Assembly (NCBI RefSeq): GCF_902170565.1
Contig: NZ_CABHXX010000095.1
Location: 186,001 to 250,000 of the forward strand
Reading direction: 5' to 3'
DNA: 64,000 nt
DNA from: Yersinia thracica
GTDB taxonomy: Bacteria; Pseudomonadota; Gammaproteobacteria; Enterobacterales; Enterobacteriaceae
How positions within the stretch are numbered: position 1 is the first letter of the stretch; each line of letters begins with the position of its first letter. A program made the position numbers and the translations under genes. Below are positions 38,631 through 48,221 of the stretch, one piece after another. The notes below the pieces were generated by a model, which made no database searches, was not told the DNA's origin, and saw only the letters and a list, made by a program, of their open reading frames with translations.

Positions 38631-38657
38631 AACGGGCATATAAATTGCCCGTTTTTT
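38631..38657 (+). terminator. Terminator of opgGH, second copy (right YPAL target duplicate)
   Basis: Same hairpin as at 38441, here followed by TTTTTTT, so it is the functional intrinsic terminator. It is also 48 bp before yceK. Confidence 0.9.
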
Positions 38658-38704
38658 TGTGTATATAAAAGCTTTCTGTGAAGAGTAAAAGTCGATGGAA
38701 TCCC

Positions 38705-38965
38705 ATGTTTAAACTGACCCGCCGCTGGCCTCCGCTGACCCGCATTCTCATGCTCGGGACCGCTATTTTGTTGCTATCGGGCTGCGGCAGTATCATCAGC
38801 CGCACCGTGCCGGGGCAGGGGCATGGACACCAATATTACCCCGGTGTGCAATGGGATATGCGTGATGGGCCATGGAAATACATCACGGTGATTGATGTTC
38901 CTTTATCAATGATTGTTGATACTTTTATGCTGCCAATTGACGCCCAGCACGGCCCCTATGAGTAA
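38705..38965 (+). CDS. yceK: YceK family lipoprotein (DUF1375)
   Basis: 86 residues. Lipoprotein signal with lipobox LLSG-C at residues 22-25, then IISRTVPGQGHGHQYYPGVQWDM, the DUF1375 core, and DVPLSMIVDTFMLPIDAQHGPYE at the end (landmarks). Function not known. In E. coli yceK also follows opgH. Start 38705; three upstream in-frame codons to 38678 look spurious. Confidence 0.9.
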   Translation: MFKLTRRWPPLTRILMLGTAILLLSGCGSIISRTVPGQGHGHQYYPGVQWDMRDGPWKYITVIDVPLSMIVDTFMLPIDAQHGPYE

Positions 38966-39132
38966 TGCTATGGTGTGGTCGTTGATAATGTTGTTGCTGG
39001 CAAGTGAATTCACAGACTGGCGTCATATTTAACCCTTTTACATGGGCTTTAACGCCGGTAATCAGCAGGTTGTGCAGGTCTTATTTTCATTTTTAGTCTC
39101 AGCATTCAAATGTGCTATCAAAGGAGAGCCAG

Positions 39133-39585
39133 ATGTCATCCAAACCCATTGGTTTGCCCGCTACCGGCTTGACGAAAGAAGCAGCCATATTGCCACAAAC
39201 TTCGGTGATGCGAGTGGCCAGAGCCACGGATAATCTCAAATTAATCAGCGAGATGTACTGTAACGGCTTAGGGTTCACTCTGTTGGGCATTTTTGCCGAT
39301 CATCAAGGATTTGACGGTGCCATTCTGGGTCACCCACATCATGCTTATCATTTAGAGTTTACTCATCATCACGGCACTCGGGTAGGTTTTGCGCCCACGC
39401 AGGATAATTTATTAGTCTTTTATCTGCCGGATGAAGCGCAATGGGCAGGGCAATGCCAGCAAATGTTGGCTGCCGGTTTTCGCGCAGTGGCCTCTTATAA
39501 CCCTTATTGGGATGTCAGTGGTAAAACTTTCGAAGATACAGAGGGTTATCGGGTAGTTTTACAGCAGCGGGCATGGGAACTGTAA
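39133..39585 (+). CDS. VOC (glyoxalase/bleomycin resistance-type) family protein
   Basis: 150 residues, one vicinal-oxygen-chelate fold: TSVMRVARATDNLKLISEMY, LGFTLLGIFADHQGFDGAILGHPHHAYHLEFTHH (parts) with possible metal-ligand histidines and glutamates, and the second repeat LLVFYLPDEAQWAGQCQQML to ASYNPYWDVSGKTFEDTEGYRVVL. Start 39133 has AAGGAG upstream. Substrate unknown; could be an antibiotic-binding or lyase-type member. A CCCGCC/GGCGGG hairpin without T-run follows the gene (about 39609-39625). Confidence 0.85.
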   Translation: MSSKPIGLPATGLTKEAAILPQTSVMRVARATDNLKLISEMYCNGLGFTLLGIFADHQGFDGAILGHPHHAYHLEFTHHHGTRVGFAPTQDNLLVFYLPDEAQWAGQCQQMLAAGFRAVASYNPYWDVSGKTFEDTEGYRVVLQQRAWEL

Positions 39586-39647
39586 AGTTAATTTGAGCAT
39601 AATAAACCCGCCATAAAGGCGGGGTGGTGCAGTTTAACTCATCACAC

Positions 39648-41183
39648 TTAGGCAGTTTGCTGGCCCTGAGTGTTGTTCATCAGGCGACGAATCGGCACGA
39701 TAAGCAATATCAATACCGCCGCACAGATAACCAAGGCAATTGAACAGCGCGCAAACAAGGTTGGCAGCATATCAAGCTGGTCAGCTTTAACATGCCCGCC
39801 AATCAAGCCCGCCGCCAGATTACCCAGTGAACTGGCGCAGAACCACAGCCCCATCACCTGACCGCGCATTCTATCCGGTGCCAGTAAGGTCATGGTCGCC
39901 AGCCCGATAGGGCTAAGGCACAATTCGCCCAAGGTCAGCAGCAAAATACTCATCACTAACCACCATGGTGAAACGCCCGCGCCGCCACTGCTGAGGACAT
40001 GCTGTGCGGCATACATCATCACGGCGAAACCGGCCGCAGCGCATAAAATACCAATCACGAATTTAGTGATGCTGCTCGGCTGAATCTTTTTCTTCGCCAG
40101 TGCTGGCCACGCCCAACTGAACACTGGCGCTAACAGGATGATAAACAGTGCATTTATTGACTGGAACCAGACGGTCGGGATCTCAAAGCCCATCACCATG
40201 CGGTCAGTATAATCATTGGCAAACAGGTTAAATGAGGTCGGTTTTTGTTCAAACGCAGACCAGAAGAATGCCGCTGACACCAACAAAATAAAGCACACCA
40301 ATAAACGGGCGCGATCTTTACGGCTCATTTTGGCAAAAGCGAACAAATAGACGAAATAGAGTGTCACGGAGGCGGCAATGACATACACCAGCAAGCTGGC
40401 AATCAGCACCGGATTAATCGGGATAATGCCCTGTGAAATCAGCGCAATAATTGCCACCACCACCAGCATAATGGCGGCAACCCATTTGCCCACACCCTGG
40501 CGTTGATTGGTTGGTTTATTCCAGCTTGAGTCCAGCCCCACTTCTGCGTCATAGCGCTTCATCGCCGGTATGGCAAAGCCACGGAAGATAAGCAACGCCA
40601 CCAGCATACCAATCCCGCCGATACCAAAGCCCCAATGCCAGCCATGAGTTCGCAGCAACCAGCCGGAAAGCAGCGGTGCAATAAACGACCCCATATTGAT
40701 ACCCATATAGAACAGTGAAAAACCACCGTCACGGCGGGCATCACCCGGCTTATAGAGGGTACCGACCATCACCGAAATACAGGTTTTGAACAGGCCGGTG
40801 CCGAGCACAATAAATGCTAAGCCGATAAAAAACAGGTCATTGCCGAAGAAAGCAGATAAGGCAATCGACAGATGGCCCAAGGCAATCAGAATCGAGCCAT
40901 ACCACACTGCGCGTTGTTGGCCCAGCCAGTTATCCGCCAGCCAACCGCCGGGTAGCGCCGCCAGATACATACTCCCGGCAAAAATCCCGACGATAGCCGA
41001 AGCTTGCTCACGGGGTAGGCCCATGCCGCCATCAAAAACGGTGGCCGCCATGAACAGAATTAACAGAGGGCGAATACCGTAGAACGAAAAACGCTCCCAC
41101 ATTTCGGAAAGAAACAGTCCACTGAGCGGATAAGGGTGCCCAAAGAATGTACGACCGCCAGGGGTGTTAACAGAGGTTTGCAT
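39648..41183 (-). CDS. POT-family proton-dependent oligopeptide transporter
   Basis: 511 residues, about 14 hydrophobic segments. PTR2 signatures: EMWERFSFYGIRPLLILF (the ExxERFxYY motif) near the N terminus, and FSLFYMGINMGSFIAPLLSG. Imports di- and tripeptides with protons. It is less like E. coli DtpA (which has ELWERFGYYG) than other POT branches. Start 41183 gives MQTSVNTPGG with GGAAG upstream; the 31 extra residues from 41276 look spurious. Confidence 0.93.
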   Translation of the reverse strand: MQTSVNTPGGRTFFGHPYPLSGLFLSEMWERFSFYGIRPLLILFMAATVFDGGMGLPREQASAIVGIFAGSMYLAALPGGWLADNWLGQQRAVWYGSILIALGHLSIALSAFFGNDLFFIGLAFIVLGTGLFKTCISVMVGTLYKPGDARRDGGFSLFYMGINMGSFIAPLLSGWLLRTHGWHWGFGIGGIGMLVALLIFRGFAIPAMKRYDAEVGLDSSWNKPTNQRQGVGKWVAAIMLVVVAIIALISQGIIPINPVLIASLLVYVIAASVTLYFVYLFAFAKMSRKDRARLLVCFILLVSAAFFWSAFEQKPTSFNLFANDYTDRMVMGFEIPTVWFQSINALFIILLAPVFSWAWPALAKKKIQPSSITKFVIGILCAAAGFAVMMYAAQHVLSSGGAGVSPWWLVMSILLLTLGELCLSPIGLATMTLLAPDRMRGQVMGLWFCASSLGNLAAGLIGGHVKADQLDMLPTLFARCSIALVICAAVLILLIVPIRRLMNNTQGQQTA

Positions 41184-41512
41184 AAAGTCTTCCCATAGAA
41201 TCGCTTTAAAATGAGCGAATAAACCGTCATCGCGTGTCAGCTCTTTGGCGCAGTGGCCAACTGTTGGACTTAACACACGTTACAGTAGAATTTAACGCCA
41301 TAATAACGTCATTTTTTAATTTCCACTGGGGGTTATATCGTATTTTTAGATGAAAAGTCGACATTCATCGTAATTATCAATCAGTTTAAACTGAATATTA
41401 GGGCTTTTTTCGCTGTTTTTATCGGCATTTGGCGGGTGTTTATGCTGAAAAAACACACAAACCCAGATTGCTTTATCTCGATTTTTCGTCGCCTCAGCGG
41501 CGTCATTTTGAG
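41184..41512. other. Intergenic region between the POT gene and mdtG
   Basis: 329 bp, AT-rich, with an imperfect hairpin CGCCTCAGCGGCG close to mdtG's stop. Holds the POT promoter and the mdtG 3' end. I see no gene. Confidence 0.4.
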
Positions 41513-42757
41513 TTAGTTATCTTGCTGTTGTTGAACTTCGCGCTGCTGTGCTTTTAAGGGCTGGCGTTGCAAACACCAGTAAGAATACAGGGCGTTAAAC
41601 AGCACCACCACGGCGGTGACGCAGAATACTGCGCGGAAACCATAGCTGGCGGATACCGCCGCACCCAGTAATGGGCCGCTAACATTCCCCACATCACGGA
41701 ATGATTGGTTATAGCTAAAAATTCTACCCGCAACCTGATTGGTACAGTTATAAATCAGTAAAGTCTGCACCGCGGGTAACAATGCGCCATCTGTCGCGCC
41801 CAATAAAAAGCGCAAAATGCCCAGTTGCAATGGGGTTTGCACAAAGGCCATCGGGATTAAAATCAGGATGGATAATGCCAGCATGGCGATCAAAATGCGT
41901 TCTGGCCCGATTTTATCCCCCAACTTGCCCAAGCGCGGCGCACTTATCAGCGCAGCGACACCCGGCACCGAGGCAATCATGCCACTGACAAAGGCCAAAT
42001 TATGGATATCTCCGGCCAGTTCGCGCACATACAGAGTCAAGATGGGGGCAATCGAGCCGGTCGCAACCTGGATAATCATGGTGGTGACAAACAAACTCAG
42101 AATTAACTTAGGGTTTTTCAGTGAGTTAAATACCTGTCGCCCATTCAGCATATCTTTCTTCAGCACTGGTGCAAACTGCTCGCGGACATAAAACCAGGTC
42201 ATAGTAAAGCAGGCGAATAACACTCCGGCAGTGATAAAAAACACTGGACGCAAACCATAATTATCCGCCAATAATCCACCAATCAATGGGCCGATTAATG
42301 CACCACTGACCCCGCCGGTTGAGAGTGTGCCCAATGCCCAGCCACTTTTGTTGCGCGGCACCTGAGTGGCAATCAGCGCGTTGGCATTAGGAATAAAGCC
42401 ACCTAACAGCCCCAGTAGGGCGCGCAGGGCTAAAAATTGCCAAATATTCTGCGCCATGCCCATCAGCACCATCACAATTCCCATGCCGAGGGCGGATCGC
42501 AGCAGCATGATTTTCCGGCCTTTTCGGTCAGCAAGGCTGCCCCAGAAAGGCGCGGCAATGGCGGAAAACAGGAAAGTAATGCTGAACACCAAACCCGACC
42601 ACATGTTCAATGACTGGTGGCCGCTCACACCCAACTGTTCCACATACAGTGGCAGAAATGGCATGATCAAACTGAATGCCGCGCCGGTTAGAAAACAGCC
42701 TAACCAGGTGACAAATAAGTTTCTTTTCCAGTTAACAGGTTGTGGTGCCGGGGTCAT
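41513..42757 (-). CDS. mdtG: Multidrug efflux MFS transporter MdtG
   Basis: 414 residues, 12 membrane segments, major facilitator of the DHA1 type. Close to E. coli MdtG (YceE): [32 protein letters not shown]-type motif A reading [15 protein letters not shown], and YVREL and [20 protein letters not shown]. Pumps drugs such as fosfomycin and deoxycholate when overexpressed in E. coli. Start 42757 matches the family N terminus. Confidence 0.95.
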   Translation of the reverse strand: MTPAPQPVNWKRNLFVTWLGCFLTGAAFSLIMPFLPLYVEQLGVSGHQSLNMWSGLVFSITFLFSAIAAPFWGSLADRKGRKIMLLRSALGMGIVMVLMGMAQNIWQFLALRALLGLLGGFIPNANALIATQVPRNKSGWALGTLSTGGVSGALIGPLIGGLLADNYGLRPVFFITAGVLFACFTMTWFYVREQFAPVLKKDMLNGRQVFNSLKNPKLILSLFVTTMIIQVATGSIAPILTLYVRELAGDIHNLAFVSGMIASVPGVAALISAPRLGKLGDKIGPERILIAMLALSILILIPMAFVQTPLQLGILRFLLGATDGALLPAVQTLLIYNCTNQVAGRIFSYNQSFRDVGNVSGPLLGAAVSASYGFRAVFCVTAVVVLFNALYSYWCLQRQPLKAQQREVQQQQDN

Positions 42758-43032
42758 AAGTTACCGATTAAACAAGGGATTGCTTCTCAACAAGCTGAGC
42801 GCTTTGCGTCTCTTTATTCGTCGATAGGGGCGTTTGAAGGGGCAACAAAGCACAAGAATAAAACAGTTAGCTTGGTAATTATGCGCCTATAGCACATTGA
42901 CATCAATGAGATGAATGTTAGTTTTTATTAAAATGAAAAGAGGGTTTGAAATTTGGGGATATACTTATTCGATTAGGTTATAACTGAATGGAGGGGGCTT
43001 TAGCAGTTTGTTATAACTCATTGTCATGAAAT
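42758..43032. other. Intergenic region upstream of mdtG
   Basis: Holds the mdtG promoter (AT-rich 42840-42960). No gene or repeat seen. Confidence 0.35.
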
Positions 43033-43063
43033 AAAAAAGCCACTACGCGATGGGCGCAGTAGC
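43033..43063 (-). terminator. Terminator of the DoxX-like gene
   Basis: On the minus strand GCTACTGCGC pairs with GCGTAGTGGC (with G-U pairs), followed by six Ts. It lies 24 bp after the stop codon. Confidence 0.8.
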
Positions 43064-43086
43064 TCATTTATCAGCGCAGATTATTA

Positions 43087-43521
43087 TCAGCGATAAGCTT
43101 CATTTTTGGTGACGGAATAACGGCCGCTACCCAACAACATGATAGCCACGCCGCCGAGGAAGTACATGGCTTCGTTTTCCAAACCCCATGCGCCCACTTG
43201 GGTCAGGGTGAAGAACTTACCGGTGCCGACCATCAATACCGCGACCAACAAGTTAACGGCATAAATGAAAGCTGCCGGGCGAGTAAATAAACCAAGAATA
43301 ATCAGAATTGGGGTGACAATCTCGCCAATGTAAACGCCATAGGCGACAAAGGCGGGGATGCCCTGCGCCTGTAAAGAAGCGGCGATCCAACTGGTGCCGT
43401 GTTGAATTTTTGCCACACCATGAAATAACATCAAGACACCGAATGTCAGGCGTAATAACAATTTGCCGCCGTTCGGATGATCTGTTAGTCGAGTGAACCA
43501 GAGATTAAGAGTTGCGAGCAT
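43087..43521 (-). CDS. DoxX family membrane protein
   Basis: 144 residues, four membrane segments, DoxX/SURF4-like: LLLRLTFGVLMLFHGVAKI, VAYGVYIGEIVTPILIILG, PAAFIYAVNLLVAVLMVG, AMYFLGGVAIMLLGSGRYSV. Function not defined; related proteins are quinol-linked or redox-stress membrane proteins. The start at 43521 has AAGGA five bases before it. A longer in-frame version (43602) is translated ERIC sequence and is rejected. Confidence 0.9.
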   Translation of the reverse strand: MLATLNLWFTRLTDHPNGGKLLLRLTFGVLMLFHGVAKIQHGTSWIAASLQAQGIPAFVAYGVYIGEIVTPILIILGLFTRPAAFIYAVNLLVAVLMVGTGKFFTLTQVGAWGLENEAMYFLGGVAIMLLGSGRYSVTKNEAYR

Positions 43522-43544
43522 ATATATCCTTACCAAGAAAAAGA

Positions 43545-43670
43545 TATTCCCGTCATACTTCAAGCTGCATGTGTGTTGGCTGCGTTCACTCACCCCAGTC
43601 ACTTACCTGTGTAAGCTCTTGGGGACTCGCTCAATTGCCGCCTTCCTGCAACTCGAATTATTTAGGGCGT
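43545..43670 (-). repeat. ERIC element upstream of the DoxX-like gene
   Basis: Standard form: CCCGTCATACTTCAAGCTGC, CACCCCAGTCACTTACCTGT, GTAAGCTCTTGGGGACTCGC, CTGCAACTCGAATTATTTAG. It begins 24 bp before the DoxX start codon, so it is likely in its leader. The rest of the gap to lpxL holds AT-rich sequence only. Confidence 0.93.
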
Positions 43671-43849
43671 CACCGGAAGATAACCAAGGGAAATTAATTC
43701 AGTATCATCAGACCAGTACTATATTTCTATCGGATAATACTGACAGATTGTATCAAAAAAACTGATGTAAACTAATTCTCATTATCATCTGTTATATTAT
43801 TTTGCTCTAAGCTAATTCCGTTTAACTCAGTTAATTCCATTTAACTAAG

Positions 43850-44770
43850 CTAGTCATACAGCGAAGGTGCGCCCTCGGGGCGGGTTTTAAACCGCCGGTG
43901 CAGCCACATGTATTGATCCGTGGCACGCAAAATCTCTTTTTCGATCACTTTATTCATAAAGGCCGCGGCGTCGACTTCATTATCCAGCGGGAAATTATCC
44001 ACCGCCGGTTGTAAAATCAGTTGATAACCTTTGCCGTCCGGTAACCGACGTGGTGTGAAAGGAATAATTGCGGGGTTACCCATACGCACCAGAAGATAAG
44101 TCCCGGTGGTGGTGGCGGCCTGGTCAACAGCAAACAGTGGCACGAACACACTGCTGCGAGGGCCATAGTCATGGTCGGGCGCATACCAGATAATGTCACC
44201 TTGCTTGAGGCTGCGAACCATCCCTTTGAGGTCTCTACGATCAAGCATGGCTTTATTTGACCGCATCCGGCCCCAGGTCTGCATCCAATCCATGGCTTTA
44301 TTATCATGTGGACGATAAACGCCAATTCCCGGATTGTAGATACCAAAAATACGCGCGCCCAACTCTAGCGTCAGAAAATGCAAGCCAATCAACAAAACCC
44401 CTTTGCCCTCATCACGCGCCTGTTGAATATGCTCCAGCCCGCTGACACTGCACCAGCGCTTAATTCGCCAGTCTGGCCAAAACCACGCCATGCCGGTTTC
44501 AAATATCCCCATGCCGACGGATTCAAAATTCTTAACCAGCAGTTCATCCCGCTCGCTTTTCGGCATGTCAGGGAAGCACAACGCCAGATTGCGCCGCGTT
44601 ATTCGCTTACGTCGTGCAAGAAAACGCATGGAAAAACGGCCAAGGGAGGTGCCCATGAAATAGATGACCGGATAGGGGAGCAGCACCAGTAAGTAGAGAA
44701 TACCGAGGCCGAGCCAGGTCAGCCAATAACGGGGGTGCAGTAGTGAGCGATTAAAAGAAGGAACTTGCAT
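43850..44770 (-). CDS. lpxL: Lipid A biosynthesis lauroyl acyltransferase LpxL
   Basis: 306 residues. Adds the secondary acyl chain to the Kdo2-lipid IVA precursor. One N-terminal anchor ([20 protein letters not shown]) and the HX4E catalytic dyad in [31 protein letters not shown] and [17 protein letters not shown] are the E. coli LpxL pattern. Start chosen at 44770 ([19 protein letters not shown]) by comparison with E. coli; upstream codons up to 44821 are in frame and the ribosome-binding site is weak, so the start is less certain. Confidence 0.93.
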   Translation of the reverse strand: MQVPSFNRSLLHPRYWLTWLGLGILYLLVLLPYPVIYFMGTSLGRFSMRFLARRKRITRRNLALCFPDMPKSERDELLVKNFESVGMGIFETGMAWFWPDWRIKRWCSVSGLEHIQQARDEGKGVLLIGLHFLTLELGARIFGIYNPGIGVYRPHDNKAMDWMQTWGRMRSNKAMLDRRDLKGMVRSLKQGDIIWYAPDHDYGPRSSVFVPLFAVDQAATTTGTYLLVRMGNPAIIPFTPRRLPDGKGYQLILQPAVDNFPLDNEVDAAAFMNKVIEKEILRATDQYMWLHRRFKTRPEGAPSLYD

Positions 44771-45013
44771 ATCTGTTCTCAGCATTATTGTCATTCGTTC
44801 GGACATCTTGATGGTGCGCATTGAGTTAATCAGAGAACCTCAATAGGCCCAGTCCCAACCTACTTATCTGTCGTTTTAAGGTAGCCTATTGTGGCATTTT
44901 TAGAGACTTACAGGAAAATAGACCGCACCAAAAAGCCATTTTTTTGCTGTTTTGTTGAATGTTTCATCAAAAAAATGATTTGTTTGATGATTATATGAGC
45001 AGGGCGAATGGCG

Positions 45014-45598
45014 CTATTTTAGCGGGTTGAGCAAGATGACTAATTCCGCCAGACTGCTAACGGCCATTTTTTCCATCACTTTGGCCCGATGCACTTCGAC
45101 GGTTCGCACGGAAACACAGGCAACATCGGCAATATCGCGATTAATCAAACCTTGCATCACCCACTGAGCAATCATCCGTTCCCGAGGGGTCAGCGAATCA
45201 TAGCGCAGTTGCACCTGTCGGCGGGTCAGCAGTTGTTCAGATTGTGCCAAACCTTGCTGCAAGGCCGCGATTAAAGGGGCCGTCGCCACTGGCTTTTGCA
45301 GGAAATCGACCGCGCCTAATTTCATTTGCTCAACCGCTTGTGGCACTTCGCCATGTGCGGTGAGAAATATCACCGCCAGTGTGCTGTTTAGCTGGCGCAT
45401 CTGCGCATAAACCTGAGTGCCATCCAGCACTGGCATGCGGATATCAAGCAATAATACGCCGGGCTGATATAAGTTAGCTTGCGCCAAAAAATCTGCGCCG
45501 TCATGCCACACTTTCACTTTATAGCCGAGGCTCTCCAGTAAAAAACGGCAGGCGTCAGTGACAGCAATATCGTCATCAACCAGATGAATCAGTGACAA
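45014..45598 (-). CDS. ttrR: Tetrathionate response regulator TtrR
   Basis: 194 residues. FixJ-type: receiver with VDDDIAVTDACRFLLES, phosphoacceptor LLLDIRMPVLDG, TAHGEVPQAVEQMKLGAVDFLQKP; C-terminal LuxR helix-turn-helix from LTPRERMIAQWVMQGLINRDIADVACVSVRTVEVH (landmarks). Begins with TTG at 45598, AGGAG seven bases upstream, overlapping ttrS by 23 bp. Activates ttrBCA with tetrathionate in Salmonella; same layout here. Confidence 0.95.
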   Translation of the reverse strand: MSLIHLVDDDIAVTDACRFLLESLGYKVKVWHDGADFLAQANLYQPGVLLLDIRMPVLDGTQVYAQMRQLNSTLAVIFLTAHGEVPQAVEQMKLGAVDFLQKPVATAPLIAALQQGLAQSEQLLTRRQVQLRYDSLTPRERMIAQWVMQGLINRDIADVACVSVRTVEVHRAKVMEKMAVSSLAELVILLNPLK

Positions 45599-47336
45599 AA
45601 GTAAGCTCCTTACCTGGATTAAGTGGCAACATTAGGGTGACTTGTAGCCCCAGATTACCATTGGCGGCCACCTGATTGCGTAAGGTGAGTTTTCCGCCCT
45701 GGCTATTTATCAGCCGTTGGCAAATCACCAAACCAAGGCCAAGGCCTTCACTTTTCGTCGAGCGGAAAGGGGCAAAAGGGTGGCTGAGTTGCTCGGGAGT
45801 CAATCCCCCAGCGTCATCTTGTAATGTCAGTATCGCCCAGCCAACTTGCTGATAGGCACTCAACCATAACTGACGCGCCCCGGCTTGCAAACTATTGGTT
45901 ATCAAGTTGCATAACACCTGATCCAGCAAGGTCGGAGGCAAGTGCAGCGCTATCCGTGGGTCAATCTCGGTGTGCAATTGGCAGGGGGGTTGGTGCTGCT
46001 CCGCCCCCAACAATTGCCACAGATGCTTGAGTAATTCATGCAGCGGCGGGCTGGTGATCGTCCTTTCCTGCGCCGGTAATTTCCCCGCCCACAGGCGCAA
46101 GTTAGCAATAGTATCGGCCCCGCGCTGAGCTTGTTGGCTGATTTGTTCCAGAATAGGCAGTAAGGGGTGGTCAGCTTGCTCCCGTTGCAGGCGAATGGCG
46201 CAGCCGTCGGCATAATGTTGAATGGCGGAAAGCGGCTGGTTTAATTCATGAGCAAAGCCCGAGGCCATTTCTCCCAGAATACTCAGGCGCTGGGCCTGTT
46301 CCAATGCACTTTCCTTGATTCTAAGCTGTTGATGTAATTGTTCTAATTGGCGGCTGCGGCGGCGCACCAGAAAAGCCACCCAAATATGATTAGCGCCGAG
46401 TAATAGCAGGGTCAGCGCAATTGCGGCAATCAATAACCGGTGCTGTTGTGCCCAATGGAGGATTTGTTGCCAAAAATAAGGCTGCTGCGGATGCTGGTTA
46501 ACTGAGCGCAATAAGCTTTCCACTTGACTGGTCGAAGACGCCGCGCCCCATTGTGGCGCGTTGCTGTCAGCGGGGTTGAGCAAAATTCGCGTGACATTAT
46601 CGGCTAACTCATCCGGCACCTGTGAAAGCGCGGCAAATGACCAATTAGGATACAACTCGGTGCTGGTGAGGCAGGGGATAGTGGATTGTTTGGCCAGCAA
46701 TGGCCGGAAATCGCGGGTATGCACCAGCCCTTCGGCTTGCATATCTTCCAGCAAGCAGGTGGGGACGATAGCGGCAGAAATCGCGCGGTCACGCAGCAGA
46801 TAAATCAATGCATCCACCGGGAAACCGGAAAAATGTAACTTAAAATCCTGTTCCGGTTGCAGCCCGACATCACGCAATGCTTTGTATCCTAATAAGTAAC
46901 CGCCAAAGGCCTCAGGAGATACCGCGCCGACACCTTTGCCCATCAGCCCTTGCGGCGAGCGAATGTCGCTGTCTGCACGCACCAAAATGACACTGCCAAT
47001 GACATTGCGGCTGGTGCCCCCGGGCTCATGACTTGAGCGCAATGACACTAACCAGCGCAGGGGGAAATGGCTATCAATCTGCACATATTGCGCCGGATTG
47101 GTGAGCAGAAAATCAATCTGATTCTGTGCCACGGCGTTTTTCATCGCCTGTAAGTCCAGCGGTAATAACTGAAAATGCTGCCCCGGCAGGTGCTGATTCA
47201 AGTTATCAACCAAGGGCTGCCAATGTGCTTGCGCTTGAGCATCACCCCGTAACGCCAACACGCCAATAGTCCAATCGCGGGCTTGGGCGGCAGAAACACA
47301 CCAAAACAACATTATCGCCAGCACTCTGAAATTCAT
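45576..47336 (-). CDS. ttrS: Tetrathionate sensor histidine kinase TtrS
   Basis: 586 residues: signal peptide, periplasmic PhnD-like binding domain (residues about 20-290), one membrane segment near 300-325 (LLIAAIALTLLLLGANHIWVAFL), then the kinase: FAHELNQPLSAIQHYADG (H-box), LCNLITNSLQAGA (N), LQDDAGGLT (G1), GLGLGLVICQRL (G2). All catalytic motifs are intact. Upstream partner of ttrR, divergent from ttrBCA. Confidence 0.95.
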   Translation of the reverse strand: MNFRVLAIMLFWCVSAAQARDWTIGVLALRGDAQAQAHWQPLVDNLNQHLPGQHFQLLPLDLQAMKNAVAQNQIDFLLTNPAQYVQIDSHFPLRWLVSLRSSHEPGGTSRNVIGSVILVRADSDIRSPQGLMGKGVGAVSPEAFGGYLLGYKALRDVGLQPEQDFKLHFSGFPVDALIYLLRDRAISAAIVPTCLLEDMQAEGLVHTRDFRPLLAKQSTIPCLTSTELYPNWSFAALSQVPDELADNVTRILLNPADSNAPQWGAASSTSQVESLLRSVNQHPQQPYFWQQILHWAQQHRLLIAAIALTLLLLGANHIWVAFLVRRRSRQLEQLHQQLRIKESALEQAQRLSILGEMASGFAHELNQPLSAIQHYADGCAIRLQREQADHPLLPILEQISQQAQRGADTIANLRLWAGKLPAQERTITSPPLHELLKHLWQLLGAEQHQPPCQLHTEIDPRIALHLPPTLLDQVLCNLITNSLQAGARQLWLSAYQQVGWAILTLQDDAGGLTPEQLSHPFAPFRSTKSEGLGLGLVICQRLINSQGGKLTLRNQVAANGNLGLQVTLMLPLNPGKELTFVTDSSG

Positions 47337-47373
47337 GCATGTTCCTTTTTATGATCCCCGTCGCAGTGCGCAA

Positions 47374-47387
47374 TTGTCCTGGATCAA
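47374..47387. promoter_or_regulatory. FNR-like site upstream of ttrB
   Basis: TTGTC-CTGG-ATCAA: one half-site is perfect, the other 3 of 5. On the opposite strand it reads TTGAT-CCAG-GACAA. FNR control of ttrBCA is known in Salmonella. It sits in the divergent ttrS-ttrB region. Confidence 0.5.
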
Positions 47388-47388
47388 G

Positions 47389-47400
47389 TCCCTAAAGGGA
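47389..47400. promoter_or_regulatory. TCCCT-AA-AGGGA inverted repeat in the ttr control region
   Basis: Two 5 bp arms 2 bp from the FNR-like site. A candidate TtrR site, but no consensus is available to me. Confidence 0.3.
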
Positions 47401-47486
47401 ATGTGGAAAACCACAATAGGGCTTCTGTCCGTCTATTTCTACACTCCCCACATCAAGAAGATTCTTATCAAGAAGGTGAGAAGACA

Positions 47487-48221
47487 ATGGATCAAGGGAA
47501 AAGAGCATTTCTACAGCGCCTGGGGGTGTTAACCGCCGGTGCCGCACTGGTGCCATTAGCCGAAGCGGGCTGGCAGATGGAGCCGGTGCGCAAAAATGGT
47601 GATATCAAACGGCGCTATGCCATGTTGATTGATTTGCGCCGTTGCATTGGCTGCCAGGCATGCACTGTCAGTTGTGCTATTGAGAACCAACTGCCGCAAG
47701 GCCAGTTCCGCACTACCGTCAATCAATATCAAATTGCGCTGTCGGGGGCAGAAAGTGTCACTAACGTATTGCTACCTCGGCTGTGTAATCACTGCGATAA
47801 CCCGCCGTGTGTGCCGGTCTGCCCAGTGCAAGCCACTTATCAGCGGCAAGACGGTATTGTGGTTATCGACAATACCCGCTGCGTAGGTTGCGCTTATTGT
47901 GTGCAGGCTTGCCCTTATGAGGCGCGGTTTATCAATCACAGCACCCAAACAGCGGATAAATGCACCTTTTGTGTTCACCGCCTTGATGCCGGATTATTAC
48001 CCGCCTGTGTGGAATCTTGTGTCGGTGGGGCGCGGATTATGGGTGATTTGCGCGATGGCAACAGCATCTTGCGCAAAATGCTGTTGGAACATGCCACTGA
48101 CATCAAAGTATTGAAACCGGAACAAGGGACGCACCCGCAGGTGTTTTACCTCGGATTAAACGAGGTGTTCACTCAGCCATTACAAGGCCAACCCGCACTT
48201 TGGCAGGAGGTTCATGCATGA
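47487..48221 (+). CDS. ttrB: Tetrathionate reductase iron-sulfur subunit TtrB
   Basis: 244 residues. Tat signal with a Lys-Arg pair (KRAFLQRLG), the exception known for Salmonella TtrB. Four cysteine clusters: CIGCQACTVSC, CNHCDNPPCVPVCP, CVGCAYCVQACP, CTFC...CVESC. It takes electrons from TtrC to TtrA. Start 47487 is preceded by AAGGTGAG; the stop overlaps ttrC (ATGA). Confidence 0.95.
   Translation: MDQGKRAFLQRLGVLTAGAALVPLAEAGWQMEPVRKNGDIKRRYAMLIDLRRCIGCQACTVSCAIENQLPQGQFRTTVNQYQIALSGAESVTNVLLPRLCNHCDNPPCVPVCPVQATYQRQDGIVVIDNTRCVGCAYCVQACPYEARFINHSTQTADKCTFCVHRLDAGLLPACVESCVGGARIMGDLRDGNSILRKMLLEHATDIKVLKPEQGTHPQVFYLGLNEVFTQPLQGQPALWQEVHA

Noticed and set aside
39042-39233. 63-codon frame overlapping the VOC gene
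   Set aside because: Lies in another frame of the well-supported VOC gene and has no ribosome-binding site.
43521-43602. N-terminal extension of the DoxX-like protein
   Set aside because: The extra 27 residues are translated ERIC sequence; a proper ribosome-binding site exists for the start at 43521.
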